Position numbers and translations under genes: made by a program
DNA from: an uncultured Oscillospiraceae bacterium
GTDB taxonomy: Bacteria; Bacillota; Clostridia; Oscillospirales; Acutalibacteraceae
Direction of reading: 5' to 3'
DNA: 64,000 bases
Assembly: GCA_900549775.1 (NCBI GenBank)
Contig: URPR01000002.1
Coordinates: forward strand, 44,833-108,832
The notes under the pieces: generated by a model
What the model was told of the DNA's origin: nothing
What the model saw: only the letters and a program-made list of their open reading frames with translations
The model's database searches: none
Part shown: in pieces, positions 17,393 through 27,190 of the stretch
Layout: each line of letters begins with the position of its first letter
Position numbering within the stretch: the first letter of the stretch is position 1

Positions 17393-18055
17393 ATGTTGAC
17401 ACTTAAGGAAATAGAGGAAGTCAAATTAGGTAGAGCAAAGGTCGGAGGCTATAAGGCCGAAGATGTTGACAATTTTATAGACAAAGTTAGAGAATCGTAT
17501 GAGAAGTTGAACAATGAAAATGTGGAACTGATGACGAAAGTTAAGGTTTTGGCACAGAGGGTAAACACGTATAGAGAACAAGAAGATAGTGTTAGGAATG
17601 CTTTGATAAAAGCGCAAAAAATAGAAGATGATTGTCTCAAAGAGGCTCAAAATAAAGCAAGTGAAATGCTAAGAAAAGCAGGACTTGAAGCGGATAAGAT
17701 TGTAGAAAGCGCTAAAAGGGAAGTTGTAAAACAAAATGAACTGCTGGAAAATTTGAAAAAAAGTGTGAAGGACTTTAGAACGAAAGTTTTGAATATGTAT
17801 AAAGAGCATTTAAAACTTGTAAATTCTCTCAATTCCGATGAGAGAATAGATGAAGATATGCTTGAGAAGCTCAACAAAAAAGAAATAAACTCGAATGCTG
17901 ATAAAACAGTTGAAGTTTCCAATCTGAAAGGAACTAAACCAGATAAAGAAAACTTTACAATAAAAAGTAAATTTAAAGATTTAAAATTTGGCGAAAATTA
18001 TGATTTAAAAAGTGACAATGAAGTTTCACCATTGGGGCTTTTTAACAGGAAATAG
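17393..18055 (+). CDS. divIVA: Cell division/polarity protein DivIVA
   Basis: Membrane-curvature-sensing scaffold at septa and poles. The N-terminal lipid-binding domain reads LTLKEIEEVKLGRAKVGGYK AEDVDNFID, followed by a long coiled coil (about 30-150) and a polar tail ending LGLFNRK. Length 220 aa is in the family range. ATG 17393 follows an AAAAGGGG ribosome site by about ten bases; that site can be sequestered by an upstream hairpin. ileS starts 12 bases downstream, so the two are very likely co-transcribed. Confidence 0.93.
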   Translation: MLTLKEIEEVKLGRAKVGGYKAEDVDNFIDKVRESYEKLNNENVELMTKVKVLAQRVNTYREQEDSVRNALIKAQKIEDDCLKEAQNKASEMLRKAGLEADKIVESAKREVVKQNELLENLKKSVKDFRTKVLNMYKEHLKLVNSLNSDERIDEDMLEKLNKKEINSNADKTVEVSNLKGTKPDKENFTIKSKFKDLKFGENYDLKSDNEVSPLGLFNRK

Positions 18056-18067
18056 AGGAGAAAATTA

Positions 18068-20854
18068 ATGTCAAGAGACTATAACAGTACATTAAATTTA
18101 CCAAAAACCGATTTCCCTATGAGAGCTGGTTTGCCGAAAAGCGAGCCGCAATTTTTGGAAAAATGGGAAAAAGAAAATCTGTATGAAAAAGTCTTAGAAA
18201 AAAATAAAAATAACCCTAAATATGTAGTTCACGATGGTCCACCGTATGCTAACGGTGACATTCATATGGGGCATGCGTTAAATAAAATTTTAAAAGAATT
18301 TGTAGTTCGTTATAAAAATATGACGGGATTTTTTTCTCCTTTTGTTCCTGGATGGGATACGCATGGATTGCCTACTGAACTGAAAGCCAGAGCTAAAGCA
18401 GGCGTAGAGAGTGCAGGGGAGATTTCCACTGCTGAGTTAAGGGATTTGTGTAAGGAGTTTGTTTTAAATTACGTAGATGACCAAAGGAATCAGTTTAAAC
18501 GGTTGGGCATTTTGGCTGACTGGAACAATCCTTATATAACTTTGCAGAAGGAATACGAAGCTAAACAGATCGAAGTGTTTGCGGAGATGGCCGATAAAGG
18601 CTATATATATAGAGGGCTTAAACCGGTTTACTGGTGTCCGGACTGCCAAACGGCTCTGGCTGAAGCGGAGATAGAATATTCAAATGATAAATGTTACTCT
18701 GTTTATGTAAAGTTTGCTCTTGCGGATGACTGTGGAAAACTTTCCGCCATGGGTGCTGATGTTAGCAAGACATATTTTGTTATATGGACCACCACAACTT
18801 GGACTTTGCCTGCCAATGTGGCAATATGTGTTGGGCCTAAGTTTAACTATGCGCTGGTGAAGTGCGGTGATGAATATTACGTTATGGCAGAAGAATTGTG
18901 CAAAGGCGTAATGGAAACAGCAGGCATAGAAAGTTATGAAGTTATAGGTTCAATAAAAGGTTCAGAGCTTGAGTTTATGAAAGCACAACATCCTTTCCTC
19001 GATAGAGAATCTCTTGTAATTTTAGGAGACCATGTAACTTTGGAATCAGGTACTGGCTGCGTTCATACAGCGCCCGGACATGGAGTGGACGACTTTGAAG
19101 TTTGTAGAAAATATAAAGAATTGCCAATAGTCGTTCCGGTTGACAAAAGAGGCGTTTTAACAGCTGAAGCTGGTATATTTGAAGGCCTAAGTGTAGAAAA
19201 AGCCAACAAACCTATTGCGGATTATTTAAAAGAAACAGGAAATTTGCTTGCTACGCAGAAGATAGAGCATCAGTACCCTCACTGTTGGCGATGCAAGCAA
19301 CCGATTTTGTTTAGAGCAACAGAGCAGTGGTTCTGCTCGATAGATAAGTTTAAAGATAAAGCGGTAGAAGAGATAAAAAAAGTAAATTGGGTACCTTCTT
19401 GGGGAGAAGACAGAATTACATCAATGGTGAAGGAAAGACGCGATTGGTGTATATCTAGACAGAGAAAATGGGGCGTTCCGATTCCTATATTTTTCTGCAA
19501 AGAGTGTGGCGAGCCTTTAATTGACAAAAACTTGATATTAAAAGTTGCGGACTTGTTTAGAAAAGAAGGTTCTAACTCTTGGTTTACTAAAAGCACTGAA
19601 GAGATTTTAGGAGATGCTCCCGTATGCAAAAAGTGTTCTAGTCACAACTTTAAAAAAGAAACTGATATTATGGATGTCTGGTTCGACTCGGGAACTTCAC
19701 ATTTATCTGTTTGCAAGCAAAGACCGGAACTTAAATATCCTGCTGATTTATACTTGGAGGGCGCAGACCAGTACAGGGGATGGTTCCAGTCATCGTTATT
19801 GACAGCTGTAGCGATATCAGGAATGGCACCTTACAAAAATGTAGTTACTCATGGCTGGGTGGTAGACGGCGAAGGAAGAAAACAATCTAAGTCTTTGGGA
19901 AATGGCATAGAACCACAAACTGTAATAGACAAGTATGGTGCAGATATTTTGCGGCTGTGGGTTTCTTCGGCAGACTATCACGCCGATATGAGAATATCAA
20001 ATGAGATTTTAAAACAACTGTCTGAATCATACCGGAAAATAAGAAATACCGCTAGGTATATTTTGGGAAATCTTTATGACTTTAATCCGGATAAAGATAT
20101 GGTAAGGCTTAATGATATTTTGCCATTTGACAAATGGGCGATATCGAAATTAAATAAAGTAATAGCTAAAGTAAGAAAAGCATATGAAGAATTTGAGTTT
20201 TACCAAGTGTACCATAGCATTTATAATTTTTGCGTTGTAGATATGTCGAATTTTTATTTGGATGTTCTGAAAGATAGGTTATATGTCGAAAAATCTGACA
20301 GCTTATCTAGAAGAGCGGCTCAAACTACTATTTATTTAATTTTAGATTCTCTTGTAAGACTATTGTGCCCTATATTGGTCTTTACAACCGAAGAAATATG
20401 GCAGTGCATGCCTCACAGGAGCCGTGACAATAAAGATGCGGTACTTTTAAACGATATGCCAAATGAGCATGAAATCAATGTAGATGATGAGTTTAACAAA
20501 ACATGGGATATTTTGGGGCTTATCAGAGAGGATGTTAAAAAAGTACTGGAGGTAGCTAGGAAAGATAAGATCATAGGCTCTTCGCTAGAAGCAAAAGTTA
20601 TTATTTATTGTAATGGAGCAAAGTACGATCTTTTGGCATCTCTGAAGGAAAGTTTAAAAGAAATTTTTATAGTATCTGCAGTTGAAATTAAAAAAAGCGG
20701 TGAAGGTAAATTTACAGGCGAGAAAAATACAGATGTAATTATAACTGTAGAAAAAGCTGCTGGAGAGAAGTGCGAACGGTGCTGGAGCTACAGTGAAGAT
20801 ATAAGTGATAACGAAAAAATTTGTAATAGATGCAGAAAAATACTCAATAGTTAA
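18068..20854 (+). CDS. ileS: Isoleucyl-tRNA synthetase
   Basis: Class I synthetase charging tRNA-Ile. HIGH-type motif PPYANGDIHMGHALNK (about residues 56-71), editing domain (about 180-400, including TTTTWTLPANVA), KMSKS-type motif in the form GRKQSKSLGN, and a C-terminal zinc knuckle CERCWSYS...CNRC. At 928 aa this is the bacterial type. No T-box leader fits in the short gap to divIVA, so regulation may come from upstream. A terminator follows. Confidence 0.98.
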   Translation: MSRDYNSTLNLPKTDFPMRAGLPKSEPQFLEKWEKENLYEKVLEKNKNNPKYVVHDGPPYANGDIHMGHALNKILKEFVVRYKNMTGFFSPFVPGWDTHGLPTELKARAKAGVESAGEISTAELRDLCKEFVLNYVDDQRNQFKRLGILADWNNPYITLQKEYEAKQIEVFAEMADKGYIYRGLKPVYWCPDCQTALAEAEIEYSNDKCYSVYVKFALADDCGKLSAMGADVSKTYFVIWTTTTWTLPANVAICVGPKFNYALVKCGDEYYVMAEELCKGVMETAGIESYEVIGSIKGSELEFMKAQHPFLDRESLVILGDHVTLESGTGCVHTAPGHGVDDFEVCRKYKELPIVVPVDKRGVLTAEAGIFEGLSVEKANKPIADYLKETGNLLATQKIEHQYPHCWRCKQPILFRATEQWFCSIDKFKDKAVEEIKKVNWVPSWGEDRITSMVKERRDWCISRQRKWGVPIPIFFCKECGEPLIDKNLILKVADLFRKEGSNSWFTKSTEEILGDAPVCKKCSSHNFKKETDIMDVWFDSGTSHLSVCKQRPELKYPADLYLEGADQYRGWFQSSLLTAVAISGMAPYKNVVTHGWVVDGEGRKQSKSLGNGIEPQTVIDKYGADILRLWVSSADYHADMRISNEILKQLSESYRKIRNTARYILGNLYDFNPDKDMVRLNDILPFDKWAISKLNKVIAKVRKAYEEFEFYQVYHSIYNFCVVDMSNFYLDVLKDRLYVEKSDSLSRRAAQTTIYLILDSLVRLLCPILVFTTEEIWQCMPHRSRDNKDAVLLNDMPNEHEINVDDEFNKTWDILGLIREDVKKVLEVARKDKIIGSSLEAKVIIYCNGAKYDLLASLKESLKEIFIVSAVEIKKSGEGKFTGEKNTDVIITVEKAAGEKCERCWSYSEDISDNEKICNRCRKILNS

Positions 20855-20920
20855 TTTTGTAATGGAACAACCAAAGGACTTTAATATAAGCAAGTTTTTG
20901 GGGCAACCATTCTTATTACG

Positions 20921-20948
20921 GCGTACCCAAAAAGGTACGCTTGTTTTA
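20921..20948 (+). terminator. Intrinsic terminator after ileS
   Basis: GCGTACC (20921-20927) and GGTACGC (20934-20940) form a stem, followed by TTGTTTTATT. It separates ileS from lspA. A 32-codon frame (20862-20960) runs through it but is probably not a gene. Confidence 0.75.
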
Positions 20949-20975
20949 TTCAGAAAGTGAAAAAGAGGTAAGAGT

Positions 20976-21440
20976 ATGATTTTTAGCTTATTTTTAGTTT
21001 TGACTATAGTATTATCGGACCAGTTTATAAAAGATCTTATTTTAAGAAATGTAGCTTGCAATAATGATATTGTGCTGCTTAATGGGTTTTTAAGCATAAC
21101 TTATGCAGAAAACAGGGGAGCAGCTTTTGGCATTTTAAAAAATTGTAACTACATTTTTGCACTTTTGACATTAGCTATGCTGATTTTTTACGTTTACATT
21201 TTATTATTTAAAAAAATAAAAAACAAACTTTTTATTTTAGCGGTTACCTTTATAGTGGGTGGGGGAATAGGAAACTTTATAGATAGGTTAAGATATGGTT
21301 TTGTTATAGATTATATAAAGCTTTCTTTTTTTCCACCAGTGTGCAATCTAGCGGATTATTTTATATCTATAGGAGCAACTATTTTGGCTATTTATTTTTT
21401 GTTTTACTTTGAAAAAGAAAGAAAATTTCAGGGGGAATAA
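20976..21440 (+). CDS. lspA: Lipoprotein signal peptidase (signal peptidase II)
   Basis: Aspartic membrane protease cleaving prolipoproteins. Four membrane segments; the two catalytic aspartates lie in GNFIDRLRYGFVIDYI and CNLADYFI; the conserved AENRGAAFGIL is present. The length of 154 aa is usual. The AGAGGT site lies ten bases before the ATG. rluD-type gene follows four bases later, the normal lspA neighbour. Confidence 0.97.
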   Translation: MIFSLFLVLTIVLSDQFIKDLILRNVACNNDIVLLNGFLSITYAENRGAAFGILKNCNYIFALLTLAMLIFYVYILLFKKIKNKLFILAVTFIVGGGIGNFIDRLRYGFVIDYIKLSFFPPVCNLADYFISIGATILAIYFLFYFEKERKFQGE

Positions 21441-21443
21441 AAG

Positions 21444-22367
21444 TTGTCCGACCATATAAGAATTTTAATAACAGATTCACAAAATACAGGAAGAATCGAT
21501 AAAGTAATTTCAAAAGAAGATATAAGCCTAACGCGATCGAGGGTGCAGAACCTTATAAGTGCTGGTAGTGTGGCTGTAAATGATGTGCCAATTCAAGATA
21601 AAAACTATAAAGTAAATGTAAACGATTTGATAGACATTTTTATAGACGAAGCAAAAGAGCTTGAAAATCAGCCTGAAAATATACCTCTGAACGTAGTATA
21701 TGAAGATGATGACTTACTGGTTGTAAATAAACCTAAAGGTATGGTGGTGCATCCGGCGGCTGGCAACTATACAGGCACTTTAGTCAATGCCTTACTGTAT
21801 CATTGTAAAGATTCACTGTCCGGAGTGAATGGCGTTATACGGCCGGGGATTGTTCACAGGATAGATAAGGATACCAGTGGACTTTTGATAGTAGCTAAAA
21901 ATGATTTTTCACATTTGAAGTTAGCTCAGCAGATAAAAGAACATACTTTTTCCCGCCGATATGAAGCGGTTGTTTATGGTAGACTTAAAAATTTGAAGGG
22001 CAGAATAGAAGCACCTATCGGTAGACATAAAATTGATAGAAAAAAAATGGCGGTTACGCTTAGAAATTCTAGAAATGCAGTAACTAACTATGAGGTTATA
22101 AAGGAGTATAAGAGCTTTACTCATGTTAGACTAAAGTTGGAGACAGGAAGGACGCACCAAATAAGAGTTCACATGGCATATATAGGACATCCATTGGCGG
22201 GCGATAAGGTGTATGGACCTAAAAAATGCATAGAAAAACTTAACGGACAGTGCCTTCATGCAAAAACTATAGGCTTTGTACACCCTAGGACAAATGAATA
22301 TTTAGAGTTTACATCTGAGTTACCAGAATACTTTACTTCTTTTTTAAAATCATTAGACGAAATATGA
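21444..22367 (+). CDS. rluD: RluA/RluD-family 23S rRNA pseudouridine synthase
   Basis: An S4 RNA-binding domain (about residues 14-65: GRIDKVIS...SRVQNLISAG) is followed by the catalytic domain with RPGIVHRIDKDTSGLLIVAK, where the Asp after RI is the catalytic residue, and GRTHQIRVHM. 307 aa. TTG 21444 follows CAGGGGGA by eight bases. Target uridines differ among family members, so RluD is the likely rather than certain assignment. Co-transcribed with lspA. Confidence 0.93.
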   Translation: MSDHIRILITDSQNTGRIDKVISKEDISLTRSRVQNLISAGSVAVNDVPIQDKNYKVNVNDLIDIFIDEAKELENQPENIPLNVVYEDDDLLVVNKPKGMVVHPAAGNYTGTLVNALLYHCKDSLSGVNGVIRPGIVHRIDKDTSGLLIVAKNDFSHLKLAQQIKEHTFSRRYEAVVYGRLKNLKGRIEAPIGRHKIDRKKMAVTLRNSRNAVTNYEVIKEYKSFTHVRLKLETGRTHQIRVHMAYIGHPLAGDKVYGPKKCIEKLNGQCLHAKTIGFVHPRTNEYLEFTSELPEYFTSFLKSLDEI

Positions 22368-22415
22368 CATTATTAAGAGTGGCCAGTTGACCTTGGACTT
22401 GGAAGGAGAAAAGTT

Positions 22416-23969
22416 ATGAGAAAAGCGGCAAGTTTAGACAACACGGCAGCTGTGGTAGATATAGGACCTGATTTTATTAAAATGAAGGTTTCAGCTGTGA
22501 AAGGTGGCAAAATAGAAGAGATTGATAAACTTGAAATGCCAACAAACTTAGGTCATGAAATTTTTAATAACAGCAAGGTTAGCTTTGAGTGTTTACGAAA
22601 TATATCTGAGATTTTAAATGGATATTTTGAAATTTTGAGAGAATATGGAGTGAAAAAGTTTAAAGTTATAACATCGACATTTTTTAAAGAAGCACAGAAT
22701 TATGAGTACGTTGTGGATCAGATAAAAATTAGAAATAATGTTGATGTTGAAATTTTGGAAGATGGGCTGGAAAAAAGTCTTATATATTCGGAAATAGTAA
22801 AGCGCATAAGACTTAGAGATAGGAACTGTAAAAATATATTAATAGCTTATGTAGGAGCTAGCAGTGTAGGGTTGGCTATTTATTCCAAAGACAGCGTGAT
22901 GTTTTCGCAAAATGTTAGAATAGGTTCGCTGAAATTACATGATATACTGGGAAATGTGCAAGACCAAACAAGTGATTTCGGTACGGTGCTCAGTGAATAC
23001 ATTGACAGGATGCTGAGCCGAATTAGCTTGCCGTTAAAAAAAGAAGAAATACACGGTTTGATTATTGCTGGCAGCCAGATTGATTTGATTGAAAGGCTTT
23101 GTGGAAATAAAATTAAATCTGGAGAATCTGTTATAGATTCAGCTAATTTGCACGATTTTTACAAGTCTATAAGTAAAATGACAGGTGAGTTAATTAGCGA
23201 AAAATACGATATATCGATGCAAGAGGCAGACCTATTTTTCACCAGCATGGCAATATATCATAGGGTGCTGTTGATGACAAACCTAAAAAGTGTAACGTCA
23301 TTGAAAATAGAGCTTTGGAACGGAATAATGGCACAGATATTGTGTTCTAAGGGAGAAGCATTTTTTGAAAGGAATATAAGAAAAAATTCGATAAGCAGTG
23401 CGAAAACTATAGCTAGCCATTTTAAGTGTGATATGGCGCATACACAGGCTGCATATCGTTACGCGAGCTTAATTTTTGATAAAATGGAAAAAGTCCATGG
23501 GTTGGATGATAAAAACAAATTGTTTTTAGAGCTTGCTATCATACTCCATGAAGTTGGCTATTATGTGAATTCTAAATACCCCAGAATAAGCACTTTTGAC
23601 ATAATAAAGAATCTGGAGATATATGGGTTAGAGCAAAAAGATGTTAACATGGTAGCGAATATATCGAAGTACGATGAGTTTACCGTACCGAGCATGGTTA
23701 ATGAAGAGTATAAATTTTTAAGTACTGAGAATAAATTAGCTATATCGAAAATGGTGGCGATTTTTCGTGTTGCCAATGCACTTGATAAATCGAAAAAACA
23801 GAAGTTCAAAGATATAAAAGTAAAACTGACAGATAAAAATTTAATAATTACGACAGAAAGCGATAAAAATGTTTATCTTGAAAAATGGGCGTTTAACAAA
23901 TGTGTTCCATTTTTTGAGGAAGTCTTCGGAATAAATCCACAACTTATTGTAAAAACGTTGCTATTTTAA
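22416..23969 (+). CDS. ppx: Ppx/GppA-like phosphatase with HD domain
   Basis: The N-terminal half is an actin-like Ppx/GppA fold (VVDIGPDFIKMKV, ITSTFFKEAQN, an NILIAYVGASSVGLAIY phosphate-binding region); the C-terminal half is an HD-type domain (LELAIILHEVGYYVNSKY). It lies 33 bases before ppk1, the usual pairing of polyphosphate breakdown and synthesis. The N-terminal motifs are weaker than in E. coli Ppx (no DxGSNS; IGPDF instead), so it may have altered or regulatory activity. Confidence 0.82.
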   Translation: MRKAASLDNTAAVVDIGPDFIKMKVSAVKGGKIEEIDKLEMPTNLGHEIFNNSKVSFECLRNISEILNGYFEILREYGVKKFKVITSTFFKEAQNYEYVVDQIKIRNNVDVEILEDGLEKSLIYSEIVKRIRLRDRNCKNILIAYVGASSVGLAIYSKDSVMFSQNVRIGSLKLHDILGNVQDQTSDFGTVLSEYIDRMLSRISLPLKKEEIHGLIIAGSQIDLIERLCGNKIKSGESVIDSANLHDFYKSISKMTGELISEKYDISMQEADLFFTSMAIYHRVLLMTNLKSVTSLKIELWNGIMAQILCSKGEAFFERNIRKNSISSAKTIASHFKCDMAHTQAAYRYASLIFDKMEKVHGLDDKNKLFLELAIILHEVGYYVNSKYPRISTFDIIKNLEIYGLEQKDVNMVANISKYDEFTVPSMVNEEYKFLSTENKLAISKMVAIFRVANALDKSKKQKFKDIKVKLTDKNLIITTESDKNVYLEKWAFNKCVPFFEEVFGINPQLIVKTLLF

Positions 23970-24002
23970 TTTGTGTCAAAATTTTATTATGGGAGTGTTT
24001 TT

Positions 24003-26036
24003 ATGGGAAAAGATGATGTAAAGAGAATATTTTACAACAACAGAGAGCTGAGTTGGCTGGACTTTAATTCTAGAGTGTTGGAAGAAGCTTTCAAAAAAGA
24101 AAATCCTGTGATGGAAAGAGTAAAATTTTTATCTATCACAGCTTCAAATCTGGACGAGTTTTTCATGGTTAGAGTTGCCGGGATTATGGATCAAGTGCAT
24201 TCAAATTACAAAAAAGAAGATCCTGCAGGACTTAGTCCCAAAAAGCAGCTTATTAAAATTGAAGAAAAAACTCATGAGTTCGTAGAGAGGCAATATTTCT
24301 GTTGGGAAAATCCAATAAAAAATACACTTAAAAAAAATGGCATAGTTTTTTTGAAAATTTCTGAGCTAAATGAGATTCAACACAAAAAGATATTGCAGTA
24401 TTTTGATAAAATAATTTTTCCAGTATTGACGCCATTGGCGATAGACCGAAGTCGTCCTTTCCCACTCCTATACAATAAAAGTTTAAATATAGCTGTAAAC
24501 CTTGAAAAAGACGGACAAACGAACTTTGCATTGGTACAAGTGCCTAGAATATTACCGAGGTTTTTAGAAGTGCCAGCAAACAATATGAGAGCATTTGTGT
24601 TGCTTGAAGATATAATAATGAGCAAATTGGAAAGGCTTTTTGAACTGCATGAAATAAAAGCCTATTTCCCTTTCAGAGTGACGAGAAATTCCGACTTAAA
24701 CGTAGATGACGAAAGAGAAGATTTAATAGTTGCTGTTCAAAAGTCTATAAAAAAGCGGAAAAGAGGAAATCCTGTAAGGCTAGAAATTGCAAAGGACAGT
24801 GATGCAAAAACCAGAAAATTTCTAATTGATATGCTAAAAGTAAATAAACCGGATGTATATGAAGTTTCCGGTCCTATAGATTTAACGTTTTTATCGAAGT
24901 TTGCACAACTAAATGGGTTTGAAAGTTTATGTTTTGAAAAGTTATGCCCATTAAATCCACCAAAAGATTTTTCTGGAGTGGAAGATTACTTTGCAGCTAT
25001 AAGAGAAAAAGACAGATTGGTTCATCATCCATATGAAAGCTTTGATGCAGTTTTAAATTTTGTAAAACAAGCGGCGGAAGATGAAAACGTTTTAGCTATA
25101 AAGCAAACGCTATATAGGGTGAGTGGGGAGTCGCCAATAATAGATGAGCTAGTAAAAGCTGCAGAAAATGGCAAACAGGTTACGGTTTTAGTTGAGCTAA
25201 AAGCACGGTTTGACGAAGAAAATAACATTATATGGGCGAAAAAACTAGAAAAAGCTGGATGTCATGTTATATATGGGTTGCCGGGTCTGAAAACTCATTG
25301 CAAAATAATACTTGTGGTGCGCAAAGAGGAAGAGGGAATAAGAAGGTACATTCACATGGGTACTGGTAACTATAATGATATAACAGCAAAACTGTATACA
25401 GATATAGGACTTTTTACATGTAAGGAAACTTTTGGGAAGGATGCTTCATTGTTATTTAATTTTTTAACAGGGTATTCTCGTCCACCTGAATACAACAAAA
25501 TGATAGTAGCACCTTATGGTATGAGAAAGTTTTTTACCAAAATGATAGAAAACGAAATAGCAAATGCGAATAACTCGCTACCAAGTGGTATAACCATTAA
25601 AATAAATTCATTGGTTGATCTCGACATGATAAAACTTCTTTATAAAGCTTCTAAGGCAGGGGTACCGATAAAGTTAATAGTTAGAGGGATATGTTGCCTG
25701 GTACCGGGAGTAGAAAGTGTCAGCGAAAATATAGAAGTTGTTAGTATAGTTGGAAGATTTTTAGAGCACAGCAGGATATATAAGTTTTGCTGTGCCGGCA
25801 AAGAAAAAGTATTTCTTGGAAGTGCCGACCTTATGCCTAGAAATTTGGATAGAAGGGTAGAACTTATCTTTCCGGTGGATGATGAAGACTTGAAAAGTAG
25901 GATATCTAATATTTTAAACACTATACTTTCAGACACTACAAATGCCCGAACTCAACTGAGTGATACGGTGTATATAAATGTATCTGGAGGAAGAAAAATT
26001 AACAGTCAAGAGGAGTTTTTTAATTTTAATATTTGA
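24003..26036 (+). CDS. ppk1: Polyphosphate kinase 1
   Basis: Makes polyphosphate from ATP. Starts FYNNRELSWLDFNSRVLEEA, the Ppk1 N-domain signature; further on VPRILPRFLE, AYFPFRVTRNSD, VHHPYESFDAVLNFVKQAA, LKARFDEENNI and GLKTHCKI, whose His is the autophosphorylated residue, plus HMGTGNYND. I start at ATG 24003, seven bases after GGGAGTG; the TTG 30 bases upstream would place that site inside the gene. 677 aa. Follows the Ppx-like gene in one unit. Confidence 0.97.
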   Translation: MGKDDVKRIFYNNRELSWLDFNSRVLEEAFKKENPVMERVKFLSITASNLDEFFMVRVAGIMDQVHSNYKKEDPAGLSPKKQLIKIEEKTHEFVERQYFCWENPIKNTLKKNGIVFLKISELNEIQHKKILQYFDKIIFPVLTPLAIDRSRPFPLLYNKSLNIAVNLEKDGQTNFALVQVPRILPRFLEVPANNMRAFVLLEDIIMSKLERLFELHEIKAYFPFRVTRNSDLNVDDEREDLIVAVQKSIKKRKRGNPVRLEIAKDSDAKTRKFLIDMLKVNKPDVYEVSGPIDLTFLSKFAQLNGFESLCFEKLCPLNPPKDFSGVEDYFAAIREKDRLVHHPYESFDAVLNFVKQAAEDENVLAIKQTLYRVSGESPIIDELVKAAENGKQVTVLVELKARFDEENNIIWAKKLEKAGCHVIYGLPGLKTHCKIILVVRKEEEGIRRYIHMGTGNYNDITAKLYTDIGLFTCKETFGKDASLLFNFLTGYSRPPEYNKMIVAPYGMRKFFTKMIENEIANANNSLPSGITIKINSLVDLDMIKLLYKASKAGVPIKLIVRGICCLVPGVESVSENIEVVSIVGRFLEHSRIYKFCCAGKEKVFLGSADLMPRNLDRRVELIFPVDDEDLKSRISNILNTILSDTTNARTQLSDTVYINVSGGRKINSQEEFFNFNI

Positions 26037-26063
26037 GTAATATACTTACTTTTTTGCAAAAAC

Positions 26064-26099
26064 AAAGAGTTCTTAGTTTAAACCTAAGAACTCTTTTGT
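26064..26099. terminator. Bidirectional terminator between ppk1 and sleB
   Basis: A 13-bp perfect stem (26064-26076 with 26084-26096) flanked by A- and T-runs, between two convergent genes. Confidence 0.85.
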
Positions 26100-26166
26100 A
26101 AGTGCTGAATTTTATTGTATGTTGTTAAGACTTGGACTTTCAGGTGTGCAAATTTAACGAAGTGAA

Positions 26167-26853
26167 TTAACTACAAAACCTGTGTTTTCCTATTACGGTT
26201 AACACTGGTCTTGATAGCATAAAACTATTGGTGGTTTTTTCTGGATTGTAATAATAAATAGCACCGCCGCTTGGGTCCATGCCATTTATAGCGTCAGCTG
26301 CAGCTCTCTTTGAAGATTCATAAACTTCGGCGTTAACTTGTCCATCGTTTAAGCATGAAAAAGCCCCGGGCTGATATATGACTCCGGCCAGAGTATCTGG
26401 AAATGAAGGATGTTCTATCCTATTTAATATCACGGCGCCAACGGCAACTTGTCCGCTATACGGCTCGCCGCGTGATTCTGCGGAAATAATTCTAGCTAAC
26501 AAACTTACTTCTGAGTCGTTATATTTGCTTGTGCCGCCGGAACTTCCCGATAAACCCAATTTTTCTAAAGTTTTAGCACCTGCTATTCCATCCGAAGTAA
26601 GTCCGTTATCGCTTTGAAATTTTGCAACACTATTTTTTGTCGCTTCACCAAATACTCCATCTATGCTGCCGTTATAGTAGCCTTTTTCTTGAAGTTTAGT
26701 TTGGATGCTTTTTACTTCTTCACTTTTATCTCCAAATTTTGACAAAACATCCACAGTGCTTTTGTTTTTTGCATTCAAGGTGTAAATTATCGTAAAACTT
26801 AACAGTACCGTAAAAAGGACTTTAACAATTTGCCAAACGTTTTTTTTAGACAA
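26167..26853 (-). CDS. sleB: Spore cortex-lytic enzyme SleB
   Basis: Lytic transglycosylase that degrades spore cortex on germination. N-terminal membrane/signal segment (about 9-27), a peptidoglycan-binding domain (about 42-98: EEVKSIQTKLQEKGYYNG, DGVFGEATKNSVAKFQ), then a hydrolase_2 domain with ARIISAESRGEPYSGQVAVG carrying the catalytic Glu, and AVILNR, QPGAFSC, AINGMDPSGGA. TTG 26853 follows AAGGAAG by nine bases. No ypeB partner is adjacent in the window. Expected in the forespore under sigma-G, though no promoter was assigned. Confidence 0.95.
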   Translation of the reverse strand: MSKKNVWQIVKVLFTVLLSFTIIYTLNAKNKSTVDVLSKFGDKSEEVKSIQTKLQEKGYYNGSIDGVFGEATKNSVAKFQSDNGLTSDGIAGAKTLEKLGLSGSSGGTSKYNDSEVSLLARIISAESRGEPYSGQVAVGAVILNRIEHPSFPDTLAGVIYQPGAFSCLNDGQVNAEVYESSKRAAADAINGMDPSGGAIYYYNPEKTTNSFMLSRPVLTVIGKHRFCS

Positions 26854-27045
26854 TTTAATTCACTTCCTTATATAGTATTTTTAAAGATATTATTTCCATA
26901 TTTTTAAAAAGATATACAGTAAAACAATTACGATCATTTTTCTTTAAATAATATGAATTATTTATAAATTTATTTTAATTTTTTATATAATTATATGAAA
27001 TGATAATGAATTTACAGTTCTCGTTAAAAAAATTTTAAAAAATAC

Positions 27046-27074
27046 TTTACAATTCCTTAATAATATGGTATTAT
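27046..27074 (+). promoter_or_regulatory. Sigma-A-type promoter of a possible small RNA
   Basis: TTTACA (27046-27051), 17-base spacer, TATTAT (27069-27074). Each hexamer is one base off consensus. It is followed about 60 bases later by a strong terminator. Confidence 0.55.
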
Positions 27075-27080
27075 ATTAAT

Positions 27081-27166
27081 CGAGATTGATTTTACCTTTT
27101 TCATTCTCATAAATTCCTTTTCTTTAGTTATAGGCTCTCCACTTTTGTGGAGAGTCCATTTTTTAC
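27081..27166 (+). ncRNA. Candidate small RNA (about 85 nt)
   Basis: Bounded by a good promoter ending at 27074 and an intrinsic terminator at 27133-27164. The segment has no start codon with a ribosome site, and its first half is pyrimidine-rich. It may be a free-standing sRNA or an attenuated leader of the surface-protein gene. No family is recognised. Confidence 0.35.
27133..27164 (+). terminator. Intrinsic terminator ahead of the surface-protein gene
   Basis: GGCTCTCCAC (27133-27142) pairs with GTGGAGAGTCC (27147-27157) with one bulge, followed by ATTTTTT. No coding gene lies immediately upstream on this strand. Confidence 0.8.
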
Positions 27167-27190
27167 ATAAAATTAATTTACAAAAAAGTG

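Noticed and set aside
20862..20960. 32-codon frame between ileS and lspA
   Set aside because: It spans the ileS terminator and has no clear ribosome site.
20654..21097. 147-aa reverse frame over ileS and lspA
   Set aside because: Shadow of two well-identified genes, with a hydrophobic composition caused by the complementary AT-rich sequence.
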